From assembly GCF_001654455.1 (NCBI RefSeq), contig NZ_CP015772.1, positions 4,526,001 through 4,590,000 of the forward strand: a DNA stretch of 64,000 nucleotides, given 5' to 3'. The position numbers and the translations under genes are program-made. The DNA comes from Niabella ginsenosidivorans. GTDB lineage: Bacteria; Bacteroidota; Bacteroidia; Chitinophagales; Chitinophagaceae. Positions 36,657-44,055 of this stretch are shown here, one piece after another. The number at the start of each line of letters is the position of its first letter. Within the stretch, counting starts at the first letter, position 1. Under the pieces are notes generated by a model. The model had not been told where the DNA came from and made no database searches. It saw only the letters and a list, made by a program, of their open reading frames with translations.

Positions 36657-37200
36657 AGCAGCAGGTGGTGGTATTACAATGTAGGCAATCGGGAACAATC
36701 GCTTAAAAAAATATGCCGACAGGGTACATATAGACGTTGGCGGGAACTCTGCAAAAATTGCCTATACATTTTAATTGCATAAAACTGTAAAACGGTTGTA
36801 TACCGGGCCCGCCTTACAGTTTCTTTACTTCATAGACAGTAAGCTCCTGATGGTAATATTGGCATCCTGCCAAACGCAACCCTATTACAACCTGTGGCAT
36901 CTTTTACCGCTTTGTAACTATTTACCCCCGCTTTTCTTTTTTATCCTGTCCGTTTTAATTACTTCGCAGTCATTCAGTGCCTTATATCTTTCCTGCTCCC
37001 TTTTGCTGGCTCAAAAGGTACCTCCCGGAATAAAGCACACTTTTCCTGGTCAGATGGAATTTTTGATGCAGCGGTTTTTACCTACTCATAAACGGCTTCA
37101 TGATCTTACCGGATTTACCCGTTATTTTTTCAAAAGACAGGACGAAAAACTTCCTTTGTTGCGCCCTACAAGACGTTTTAATTATTAAATCAGTCAACAA
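36657..37200. other. 544-bp gap, no gene I can support
   Basis: The plus-strand frame from TTG at 36775 to 37188 (137 codons) has no conserved motif and an odd composition, and I do not accept it as a gene. AT-rich DNA with no repeat, RNA or recognised promoter. Confidence 0.5.
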
Positions 37201-37636
37201 ATGAAACACTTCCAGGTACTGCTGTATGGGGTTTTAACCTTAATACTCAACTGTTTTTTACATCATTTGCAGGCTCAGGATCGTATAGCCGGGTTATGGG
37301 CAAAAAAAGCTGTTTTCCAGCAAGAACCAGCTTTGAACCTGTCCTCAACCCAACCGAATGCGCAATGGAAAAAACTCCGGATCACCGGCATGATCTTAAC
37401 AGCTGCCGGCGCTGCAGGAACGGCTATAGGAATAAAGCTTGCAAGGGATAATAGCCAGGTCGCTTATGAGAACAAAAGGCGGCATCAGAAATACTACACG
37501 GGCGCTACCCTGGCACCTGTTTGCGCCATTATTTGCCGGAGGCATTACGTTATGGGCCATTAGTAAACATAAGAAAAAGGAAAGCATTTCCCTGACAACA
37601 ACAGGAACGACCATGGGGTTTGTATATAATTTCTAA
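37201..37636 (+). pseudogene. Small secreted or membrane protein, frameshifted
   Basis: The first frame (37201-37563) starts with a signal peptide (MKHFQVLLYGVLTLILNCFL, then LQAQD) and has a helix region (RITGMILTAAGAAGTAIGIK) before ATLAPVC and a nonsense-looking end (ICRRHYVMGH). The overlapping +1 frame supplies a plausible continuation after about 37520: LFAGGITLWAISKHKKKESI and SLTTTGTTMGFVYNF. Removing one base near 37520-37535 joins them into about 145 residues with two hydrophobic segments. No family recognised. The lesion may be real or a read error. Confidence 0.5.
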
Positions 37637-37772
37637 AACCAGGGTACGGCAGAGCCTGCGTAAAAGCACCCGCGCCTTGTTGAGTGTCTTAAAGCTGCTT
37701 TCCTGCTCCGGGTCAGTTTTTTATGCTGTCTGCTAACCGGCAGCACAGGGCCGATTACAGATAAAAGCTTAA

Positions 37773-37793
37773 AATACTAAAAAATTTAGTATT
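37773..37793. promoter_or_regulatory. Perfect inverted repeat in the Y-polymerase promoter, candidate operator
   Basis: AATACTAAA (37773-37781), 3-nt spacer, TTTAGTATT (37785-37793). It ends 18 nt before the polymerase start and overlaps a TATTTTTA -7-like box at 37790-37797, with TT at about -33. A repressor bound here would block transcription, as expected of a damage-inducible gene. Confidence 0.7.
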
Positions 37794-37811
37794 TTTATTG
37801 CAGCAAATCTT

Positions 37812-39167
37812 ATGTTCACTCGTTATAATGGAAATATTATAGCAAGGCAAAGGCCGGGATCACTGATCATGTACATCGACATGAACAGCTATTTCGCCAG
37901 TTGCGAGCAGCAATTAAGGGAAGAGCTGCGTCATAAACCGATTGGCGTTTGCCCCTATCCCGGTCCTAATGCCGTAGTCATTGCCGCATCAAAAGAGGCC
38001 AAAAAGGCTGGCATCAGAACAGGAATGCAGGTTTCCGAATGCAAGGCCCTCTGCCCCGGTTTTGTTATGGTACCTACGCGACCGGTAGCCTACCGCCGCA
38101 TCCATGTAAAAATCATGAACATCCTGCTTTCTTACTGCAGCGATGTCATTCCCAAAAGCATTGATGAAGCCGTGGTAGACCTTACCCATTATGCCTATAT
38201 ACATAAAGATGTTATAGCGCTGGCAAAGAAGATCAAGAAAGATATTGCTGAACAGATAGGTTCTTATGTTACCTGCTCCATAGGCATAGCAGCCAATGTT
38301 TTCTTAGCCAAGCTGGCTACGGAGCTTCAAAAACCGGATGGCCTGATCTACCTTACACCGGAGAACCTTGATGCTTACCTTGCCCATATGCAGCTAACTG
38401 ATCTTCCGGGCATTGCCCGTGCCAATGAACGCCGGTTGCACCGGGCAGGCATTACCACCCCGCTGCAAATGCGGAGCGCCTCAGAAGCCCTGCTGCGCAA
38501 AGCCTTTGGCGGAGTCACCGGCAATTACTGGTATTACCGGCTTCATTTCGGGGAAGTAGATCTGTATACCTGGGAATATAAAAGGATGAGCGCCATGCGC
38601 AGCCTGTCTGCCGCCACCCGCTCCAGCAGGGATGCCCTTATGTCCATGCTTGTTTCTTTGTGCACCCGGTTAGAGCAACGGATGGTTAAACAGGATGTAT
38701 TTTGCCGTGAGATTTATTTTTTTGCCAGTTATTATAACGATGCTCCCTGGAAAACCTCTGTAAAACCGGGACAGCCCTTACAGGATGCATTAGAAATGAT
38801 CCGCTACATTGAACTGCGGATGGCAGAGGCAGAAAAACAGTTTCCCTGCAAAAAGATCCTCCGTAAAAACATGATGGCAATGGGAGTGGTAATCGGCGAT
38901 TTTATAAACGCCGCTCATTTGCAATACAACCTTTTTGACAACCGCATGCAAAAGGACAAGCTGCGCAAAGTGATGTATACGATAAAAGACCGTTACGGGA
39001 AAAATAGTGTACGCAAGGCCTCAGAGACCATACAGGCCGGGCAAATGAAAGATGCTATCGGCTTCGGTTCGGTAAAAGACCTTTATGAAAGCGATGTGGG
39101 CTCCGGCTTTAATGCCTTTTTACTGGAGGATGACCCTGAAATGGCCAACCCGACCGAAGGGTTTTAA
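37812..39167 (+). CDS. Y-family DNA polymerase (DinB/UmuC-like)
   Basis: 451 residues. Translesion polymerase core: the first catalytic Asp is Asp23 in MYIDMNSYFASCEQ, the second pair Asp118-Glu119 in PKSIDEAVVDL. The N-S-Y-F-A-S-C-E block is more UmuC/ImuB-like than Pol IV-like. Palm and thumb motifs include CSIGIAANVFLAKLATELQK and LTDLPGIARANERRLHRAGI (helix-hairpin-helix). The C-terminal little-finger region is present, followed by a tail without a clear clamp-binding motif. An ATG at 37869 could also start it. It is monocistronic with a perfect palindrome upstream. No umuD-like gene is nearby. Confidence 0.9.
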   Translation: MFTRYNGNIIARQRPGSLIMYIDMNSYFASCEQQLREELRHKPIGVCPYPGPNAVVIAASKEAKKAGIRTGMQVSECKALCPGFVMVPTRPVAYRRIHVKIMNILLSYCSDVIPKSIDEAVVDLTHYAYIHKDVIALAKKIKKDIAEQIGSYVTCSIGIAANVFLAKLATELQKPDGLIYLTPENLDAYLAHMQLTDLPGIARANERRLHRAGITTPLQMRSASEALLRKAFGGVTGNYWYYRLHFGEVDLYTWEYKRMSAMRSLSAATRSSRDALMSMLVSLCTRLEQRMVKQDVFCREIYFFASYYNDAPWKTSVKPGQPLQDALEMIRYIELRMAEAEKQFPCKKILRKNMMAMGVVIGDFINAAHLQYNLFDNRMQKDKLRKVMYTIKDRYGKNSVRKASETIQAGQMKDAIGFGSVKDLYESDVGSGFNAFLLEDDPEMANPTEGF

Positions 39168-39202
39168 ACGTTTTAATAATCATGCCTTGCGCGCGCTTCA
39201 AG

Positions 39203-39308
39203 TTATTAGTCGCCAAATCTTATTATTATTTAGTATATTTGGCAGATAATTATTATAATTAGTTGCCAAATGTGTGTTTAATTTCATAGTTTTGGCAAAT
39301 AATAATAG
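39203..39308 (+). repeat. Tandemly duplicated 53-bp promoter unit with inverted repeats
   Basis: Unit 1 has GCCAAAT (39212-39218) and ATTTGGC (39237-39243). Unit 2 has TTGCCAAA (39263-39270) and TTTGGCAA (39291-39298). Corresponding positions are 53 bp apart. Each right arm forms part of a TAnnTTTG box: TATATTTG (39234-39241) and TAGTTTTG (39287-39294). In unit 2 the left-arm TTG (39263-39265) lies 21 nt before the -7 box, the expected -33 distance. It ends a few bases before the ATPase start. Confidence 0.75.
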
Positions 39309-39313
39309 CGTTT

Positions 39314-40744
39314 ATGAAACAGGTAATCATCGGGCGCAAAGAGGAAATAAAGCTGCTGGCGCAATTGCTGCAAAGTAACCAGGCAGAATTACTGGCTGTT
39401 TACGGCCGGCGGAGAGTTGGGAAAACTTATCTGATCAAAAATTTTTATGCAGATCAGCTGAGGTTCTCCTGCAGCGGGCAATCGGGCGGAAGCACGGATA
39501 TTCAGCTTGTGAATTTCCAGCAACAGCTCAATACCTGGTTCCCGGCCCGGCAACAACTGCTGCCTCCGGCCAGTTGGCAGCAGGCATTCATACTGCTCCG
39601 GCAATGCCTGGATACTCTTGACAGAAAAGGCAAAAAGGTGCTCTTCTTTGATGAACTTCCCTGGCTCGACACGCATAAATCCGGCTTTCTATCCGCCTTT
39701 GGATATTTCTGGAACATGTATCTGTCAGAAAGGCCCGATCTGCTGGTTATCATATGCGGCTCAGCGGCTTCCTGGATGATCCGGAAAATTGTCAACAATA
39801 AAGGGGGCCTGCATAACCGGATTACACAGCACATACAACTGCAGCCTTTCACCCTGCAGGAAACCAGAACCTATCTCCGGCAGCGCAACATCCGCTTCAG
39901 TGATTACCAGGTTTTACAGTTGTATATGGTAACAGGAGGCATTCCCCATTATCTGAACGCGGTAAAGCGGGGCGAGAGTTTACAACAAACCATCAATCGC
40001 TGTTGCTTTGCTCCTAATGGCGCCCTGGTGAATGAATTTCAAAACCTGTATGCAGCCCTGTTCAGCCACCATGAGAAACATATACAGGTGATAGAAGCGC
40101 TGGCAAAGAAGAATAAAGGGCTCACCCGCAATGAATTGCTGGCTACGGGAAAGCTTTTATCCGGAGGCGGCCTGAGCGCTGTTCTGAAGGAGCTGATCGT
40201 TAGCGGGTTTGTGGAAAGGACAGAGCCCTATGATAAAAAAAAGAAAGAAAGCCTTTTTCGTCTGGCTGATGAATTTTCCCTGTTCTACCTGAAGTTTATG
40301 CAAGGCAACAAGCAGGAGAACGACTGGCTTTCGATCAGCCAGACACAAAAATATAGTGCCTGGTGTGGGTATGCCTTTGAAAATATATGCATCAAGCATG
40401 TGCCCCAGCTCAAAAAGGCCCTGGGCATATGGGGTATGCACACTTCTTATTCCTCCTGGTACCAGCCGGGCAATAAGGCTACAGATGGTGCCCAGATAGA
40501 TCTCCTGTTAAACAGGAGTGATGATACCGTGCATATCTGTGAAATTAAGTTCAACATTCACCAGTTTATTATTGATAAACGGTACAGCCAGGTATTACAG
40601 CAAAAACTAAACGCTTTCCGCCAACAGCTTCCTCCCCGTAAAACAGTATTACTGACCTTTATAACGACTTACGGGGTGGCCGATAATGAGTATCGCCAGC
40701 AGTTTGCAGATAATGAGCTAACCATGGAAGCATTGTTTGAATAA
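39314..40744 (+). CDS. AAA ATPase (ATPase_2/DUF234 type) with nuclease-like C-terminus
   Basis: 476 residues. The ATPase part has IIGRKEEIKLLAQLL, Walker A GRRRVGKT (31-38), Walker B VLFFDELPW (Asp113-Glu114), and CGSAASWM. A winged-helix segment follows (NKGLTRNELLATGKLLSGGG). The C-terminal DUF234-like domain ends in a PD-(D/E)XK-type set: Asp396 in AQIDLLL, then Glu410 and Lys412 in CEIKF. It is the same general architecture as the gene at 20689-21819, from a related but distinct subfamily. It stands alone behind a duplicated palindromic promoter. Function unknown; mobile, defence or regulatory roles are all possible. Confidence 0.9.
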   Translation: MKQVIIGRKEEIKLLAQLLQSNQAELLAVYGRRRVGKTYLIKNFYADQLRFSCSGQSGGSTDIQLVNFQQQLNTWFPARQQLLPPASWQQAFILLRQCLDTLDRKGKKVLFFDELPWLDTHKSGFLSAFGYFWNMYLSERPDLLVIICGSAASWMIRKIVNNKGGLHNRITQHIQLQPFTLQETRTYLRQRNIRFSDYQVLQLYMVTGGIPHYLNAVKRGESLQQTINRCCFAPNGALVNEFQNLYAALFSHHEKHIQVIEALAKKNKGLTRNELLATGKLLSGGGLSAVLKELIVSGFVERTEPYDKKKKESLFRLADEFSLFYLKFMQGNKQENDWLSISQTQKYSAWCGYAFENICIKHVPQLKKALGIWGMHTSYSSWYQPGNKATDGAQIDLLLNRSDDTVHICEIKFNIHQFIIDKRYSQVLQQKLNAFRQQLPPRKTVLLTFITTYGVADNEYRQQFADNELTMEALFE

Positions 40745-40927
40745 AGCCGTGCGTTATAAAACTGATACTACCGGAATATTCCGGCCTAAGTAATACCTTT
40801 TAGATTAAAATCCGTTCAATAAGCAATGTTGTGGTGAGCTTGTCGAACCATAATTCATTTGACAAACTTCCTTCGCCAGGATGACAATACTTTTTCGTAT
40901 AAACATTATAAAGCTTCATTAAAAGCA

Positions 40928-40951
40928 AAAGCGCCCCTTGCGGAGCGCTTT
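40928..40951 (-). terminator. Terminator at the end of the ribosomal-protein/tsf operon
   Basis: AAAGCGC and GCGCTTT arms around a CCCTTGCGGA loop; on the minus strand it is followed by TGCTTTT. It lies about 55 nt after the palindrome at 40970-41000. Confidence 0.75.
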
Positions 40952-40969
40952 AAAGCTATTTCTTTTATA

Positions 40970-41000
40970 AACCTATAAGGTCATGGGGACCTTATAGGTT
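40970..41000 (-). repeat. 13-bp-arm hairpin just after tsf, palindrome family member
   Basis: AACCTATAAGGTC (40970-40982) and GACCTTATAGGTT (40988-41000) with a 5-nt loop. It matches the 12016-12053 palindrome except that G is A in one arm and C is T in the other, so pairing is kept. It begins 6 nt after the tsf stop. Confidence 0.85.
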
Positions 41001-41006
41001 CAGGGT

Positions 41007-41843
41007 TTATCCTAAAGCTACTCTTTTAAATTCAGTAACTTTTACATCGCCGTTTTCTTTTAAATAATCTGCAACCGATTTACCGGCATCTTTTACAAAA
41101 GCCTGGGCGGTTAAGGTTTGCTCTTTAAAGAAAGCGCCTAATTTCCCTTCAGCAATTTTTGCAAGCATCTCTTCCGGCTTGCCGGCCATTTTGGGATCTT
41201 CTTTCATAATATCCATAATAACTGCCTTCTCGCGTGCAATCACATCAGCCGGAACGCTGGCTGCATCTACAGCTACAGGGCTTAATGCAGCCACCTGCAT
41301 GGCAACATCCTTACCAACTTCAGGAGCAGCTTTATCCAAACCAACCAATACGCCTATACGGTAAGCACCATGAATATAGGAAGCTACGTAAGGAGCATCT
41401 ACCCTTTCAAATTTGGTGATGCCGATCTTTTCGCCGATAGCAGCCAGTTTATCATTTACCAGATCTGCTACTTTGGCTCCATTAATTTCAGCAGCATTCA
41501 GCTCATCGATGCTTTTTACATTGTTAGCAACAGCTGCATCAGCAATGCTTTTTACAAAAGCAACGAAATCTTCGTTCTTGGATACAAAATCTGTTTCACA
41601 GCTCACACATACAACGATGCCTGATTGATTATCAGCAGTTGTCTGAGCGATCACCACGCCTTCTTTTGCCTCACGGTCGCTTCTTTTTGCAGCCACTTTC
41701 TGGCCTTGCTTACGCAACCAGTCAATAGCAGCTTCAAAATCGCCGTTTGTTTCTGTTAATGCTTTGCGGCAATCCATCATACCAGCGCCTGTAGCCTGGC
41801 GTAACTTATTAATGTCCTGTGCGGTTATTGTAACTGTACTCAT
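41007..41843 (-). CDS. tsf: Translation elongation factor Ts
   Basis: 278 residues. EF-Ts exchanges GDP for GTP on EF-Tu. ITAQDINKLRQATGAGMMDC and RKALTETNGDFEAAIDWLRK form the N-terminal domain; VCVSCETDFVSKNEDFVAF is the core EF-Tu-binding motif. The C-terminus carries IAEGKLGAFFKEQTLTAQAF. It ends the rplM-rpsI-rpsB-tsf cluster. The 148 nt between it and rpsB contain a GC-rich inverted repeat in its leader. Confidence 0.97.
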   Translation of the reverse strand: MSTVTITAQDINKLRQATGAGMMDCRKALTETNGDFEAAIDWLRKQGQKVAAKRSDREAKEGVVIAQTTADNQSGIVVCVSCETDFVSKNEDFVAFVKSIADAAVANNVKSIDELNAAEINGAKVADLVNDKLAAIGEKIGITKFERVDAPYVASYIHGAYRIGVLVGLDKAAPEVGKDVAMQVAALSPVAVDAASVPADVIAREKAVIMDIMKEDPKMAGKPEEMLAKIAEGKLGAFFKEQTLTAQAFVKDAGKSVADYLKENGDVKVTEFKRVALG

Positions 41844-41860
41844 TTTTGTTTGGGGTTTAA

Positions 41861-41883
41861 GCCCGCCTGACCAGACGGGCAGG
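41861..41883. repeat. GC-rich inverted repeat in the tsf leader
   Basis: GCCCG (41861-41865) and CGGGC (41876-41880) around CTGACCAGA, followed by AGG. The same type of element recurs at 54067-54089 and, more loosely, at 58979-59003, each time before a minus-strand start. Confidence 0.6.
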
Positions 41884-41991
41884 TTTCACATTTGAGGTTT
41901 TGCCTTTTAAACAATGCCCTCTTCACAATACATCTTTCTGTTTATTTACCGGTATTTGACCAATGATCAGATACCATACCTTAAACTGATC

Positions 41992-42885
41992 TTATTTTCT
42001 CGGCGTTCCGCTTCTTGAACCACCGCCAGTGGTTGTTCTGCGGCGCTGACCTGTGGCACCTGTAGCACCTGTGCGGCTGCGACTGCCACGTCCGGCTTCT
42101 GCTTCAGCTTCAGCCTGTAATTTAGCAGCCTGTTTTTCTTTTTCGTCTGCAAAATTATCTTCCACATCCTCGTCTTTAGCAGCTTGTCTTTCGCTTAAGC
42201 CTTCAGCAATTGCCGCAGTAATATAATTTACAATGATCGCTATTGATTTTGTAGCATCATCATTGGCAGGAATTGCAAAATCCACTTTATTAGGATCTCC
42301 GTTGGTATCCACAACACCAAAAGTGGTGATGCCCAAACGTTTTGCTTCTGCCAGTGCAATATGCTCATGGCCTATATCAATAATGAATAAAGCAGCAGGT
42401 ACACGGCCCAACTGGGCAATACCTCCCAATACTTTTTCCATTTTATCTTTATCGCGCGTTAATGTGAGGCGTTCTTTTTTAGTAATGCTGTCAAAAGAAC
42501 CGTCGCTCAGCATTTTTTCAATGCTCTGCATTTTCTTTACAGACTTACGCACTGTATTGAAGTTGGTTAACATGCCACCCAGCCAGCGTTCTGTTACATA
42601 AGGCATGCTCACTCTTTGTGCGCACTCAGTAACAATATCCTTTGCCTGCTTCTTTGTACCTACAAAAAGGATCTTTTTACCGCTACGGGCAATTTGCTTC
42701 ATAGCCGCGGCTGTTTCCTGCAGGCATTCCACTGTTTTATTCAGGTCGATGATGTGGATCCCTTTCTTTTCAGCAAAGATATAAGGCAGCATCTTGGGGT
42801 TCCATTTCTTTTTTAAGTGCCCAAAATGTACACCTGCTTCTAAAAGCTGCTGTTGTAATGATGTATTGTTCGTATTATTTTCCAT
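41992..42885 (-). CDS. rpsB: 30S ribosomal protein S2
   Basis: 297 residues; bacterial S2 is usually ~240-260, and the extra length is a C-terminal tail. LLEAGVHFGHLKKKWNPKML and IFAEKKGIHIIDLNKTVECL are the N-terminal signature; RWLGGMLTNFNTVRKSVKK and GVVDTNGDPNKVDFAIPAND follow. The tail after residue ~245 is rich in Glu/Ala, then Arg/Gly/Thr (GSRSRTGATGATGQRRRTTT), and is probably disordered. S2 joins late in 30S assembly and binds via S1. Confidence 0.97.
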   Translation of the reverse strand: MENNTNNTSLQQQLLEAGVHFGHLKKKWNPKMLPYIFAEKKGIHIIDLNKTVECLQETAAAMKQIARSGKKILFVGTKKQAKDIVTECAQRVSMPYVTERWLGGMLTNFNTVRKSVKKMQSIEKMLSDGSFDSITKKERLTLTRDKDKMEKVLGGIAQLGRVPAALFIIDIGHEHIALAEAKRLGITTFGVVDTNGDPNKVDFAIPANDDATKSIAIIVNYITAAIAEGLSERQAAKDEDVEDNFADEKEKQAAKLQAEAEAEAGRGSRSRTGATGATGQRRRTTTGGGSRSGTPRK

Positions 42886-42913
42886 CTTATAAAATTGAAA
42901 ATTAATTTTAAAT

Positions 42914-42957
42914 GTTCATAGTTCATGGTTAATAGCTCATAGCAATGAACTATGAAC
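42914..42957. repeat. 13-bp-arm hairpin between rpsI and rpsB
   Basis: GTTCATAGTTCAT (42914-42926) and ATGAACTATGAAC (42945-42957) with an 18-nt loop that itself contains AATAGCTCATAG, a degenerate copy of the arm. It lies inside the ribosomal-protein operon, between an rpsI stop at 42967 and the rpsB start. Confidence 0.85.
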
Positions 42958-42966
42958 CATTTGCCA

Positions 42967-43356
42967 TTATCGTTTACTGAACTGGTAGCTTTTCCTTGCT
43001 TTTTTGTGACCAAATTTCTTACGCTCAACAGAACGCGGATCTCTTTTTAACAGACCCGCCGCTTTTAAAGCAGGCCGATACTCAGCATTAACATCAACCA
43101 GTGCACGGGCTATACCCAGCATAGCAGCTTCCGCCTGGCCTTTAATACCACCACCTGTTGCAGTGATCTTTATATCAAATTTATCAGCCGCTTCAATAGT
43201 TTTCAGCGGGCGCTCTACCTGGTTTTGCAGATACACCAGGGAAAAGTAGGTCTTATAATCTTTGTTGTTAACAGTAATGGCACCAGTACCCTTTGATAAA
43301 AAAACACGGGTAATGGCTTCTTTACGGCGTCCTACAGCATTTTTTTGCTTTTCCAT
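42967..43356 (-). CDS. rpsI: 30S ribosomal protein S9
   Basis: 129 residues. It has the invariant C-terminal block DPRSVERKKFGHKKARKSYQ ending in FSKR, whose last residues reach the P-site tRNA. The N-terminal NAVGRRKEAITRVFLSKGTG and GGGIKGQAEAAMLGIARAL are also typical. It follows rplM by 43 nt, the conserved L13-S9 pair. Confidence 0.98.
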   Translation of the reverse strand: MEKQKNAVGRRKEAITRVFLSKGTGAITVNNKDYKTYFSLVYLQNQVERPLKTIEAADKFDIKITATGGGIKGQAEAAMLGIARALVDVNAEYRPALKAAGLLKRDPRSVERKKFGHKKARKSYQFSKR

Positions 43357-43399
43357 ATTTATTGATTTGTTCCTTTAAAGGACTACTTTAGTTTAATTA

Positions 43400-43843
43400 T
43401 TAGAATTTAAGTTCTTTAGGCTGTTGTGCAGTGTGCGGATGAACAGCTCCTGCATATACAAATAATTTTTTGTACATTTTACGGCCTAAACGGTTTTTAG
43501 GAAGCATTCCTTTTACGGCTCTTTCAATAATTACTTCCGGACGGCGTTTTTGAAGGTCAGCAGCTGCCTCTTCCTTGCGGCCACCGGGGTACCCGCTATA
43601 AGTGTCATATACTTTCTGATCTATTTTATTACCGGACAGTTTTACTTTTTCGCAGTTGATCACAATAATATAGTCGCCAGTATCCACGTGAGGAGTATAG
43701 CTGGCTTTGTGCTTTCCGCGTAAGATAGCGGCAATACGGGAACACATACGTCCTACGGTTTGATTAGTACCATCTACAACGTACCAGTTACGCTGCACGG
43801 TAGCCTCGTTCGCATGTTTTGTGGTGAAATGTTGTTTGCTCAT
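43400..43843 (-). CDS. rplM: 50S ribosomal protein L13
   Basis: 147 residues. [20 protein letters not shown] near the start, then [18 protein letters not shown] and [20 protein letters not shown] are classical L13 motifs. L13 is an early 50S assembly protein, and is an autogenous repressor of its operon in E. coli. It is the first gene of the rplM-rpsI-rpsB-tsf unit, with a TACCTTTG promoter and a GC-rich leader hairpin upstream. Confidence 0.98.
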   Translation of the reverse strand: MSKQHFTTKHANEATVQRNWYVVDGTNQTVGRMCSRIAAILRGKHKASYTPHVDTGDYIIVINCEKVKLSGNKIDQKVYDTYSGYPGGRKEEAAADLQKRRPEVIIERAVKGMLPKNRLGRKMYKKLFVYAGAVHPHTAQQPKELKF

Positions 43844-43868
43844 TTTATTATTTAATTTTTTAAGTAAT

Positions 43869-43886
43869 GCCGGGCTAACCCCCGGC
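43869..43886 (-). promoter_or_regulatory. Candidate rplM leader hairpin
   Basis: GCCGGG (43869-43874) and CCCGGC (43881-43886) form a 6-bp GC stem, 6-nt loop, inside the 5' leader of rplM (start 43843, promoter at 43905). Ribosomal-protein leaders of this kind bind the protein they control; whether this one belongs to a known L13 leader class needs a covariance search. Confidence 0.4.
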
Positions 43887-43904
43887 CCTTTTTCTAAAGG
43901 ACTG

Positions 43905-43934
43905 CAAAGGTAGTTGTGCCCATGCTAAAAACAA
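43905..43934 (-). promoter_or_regulatory. Promoter of the rplM operon
   Basis: Minus strand: TTG (43932-43934), 19 nt, then TACCTTTG (43905-43912). This is a near-perfect Bacteroidota promoter (TTG at -33, TAnnTTTG at -7). It leaves a leader of about 55-60 nt containing a hairpin. Confidence 0.75.
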
Positions 43935-44055
43935 TGAAAAAAAGGAACTATTTTTAATAGCAACCTTATAACTAATTGGTTTTCAGTAAAATTTTTGACC
44001 TGTTTTTTATTTACCAGCCCCGAGGGTTCCTTTTTCTTAGCAAAGGGGACGGATT

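Noticed and set aside
36775-37188. 137-codon plus-strand frame from TTG
   Set aside because: No motif, no supported start or promoter, odd composition; probably chance.
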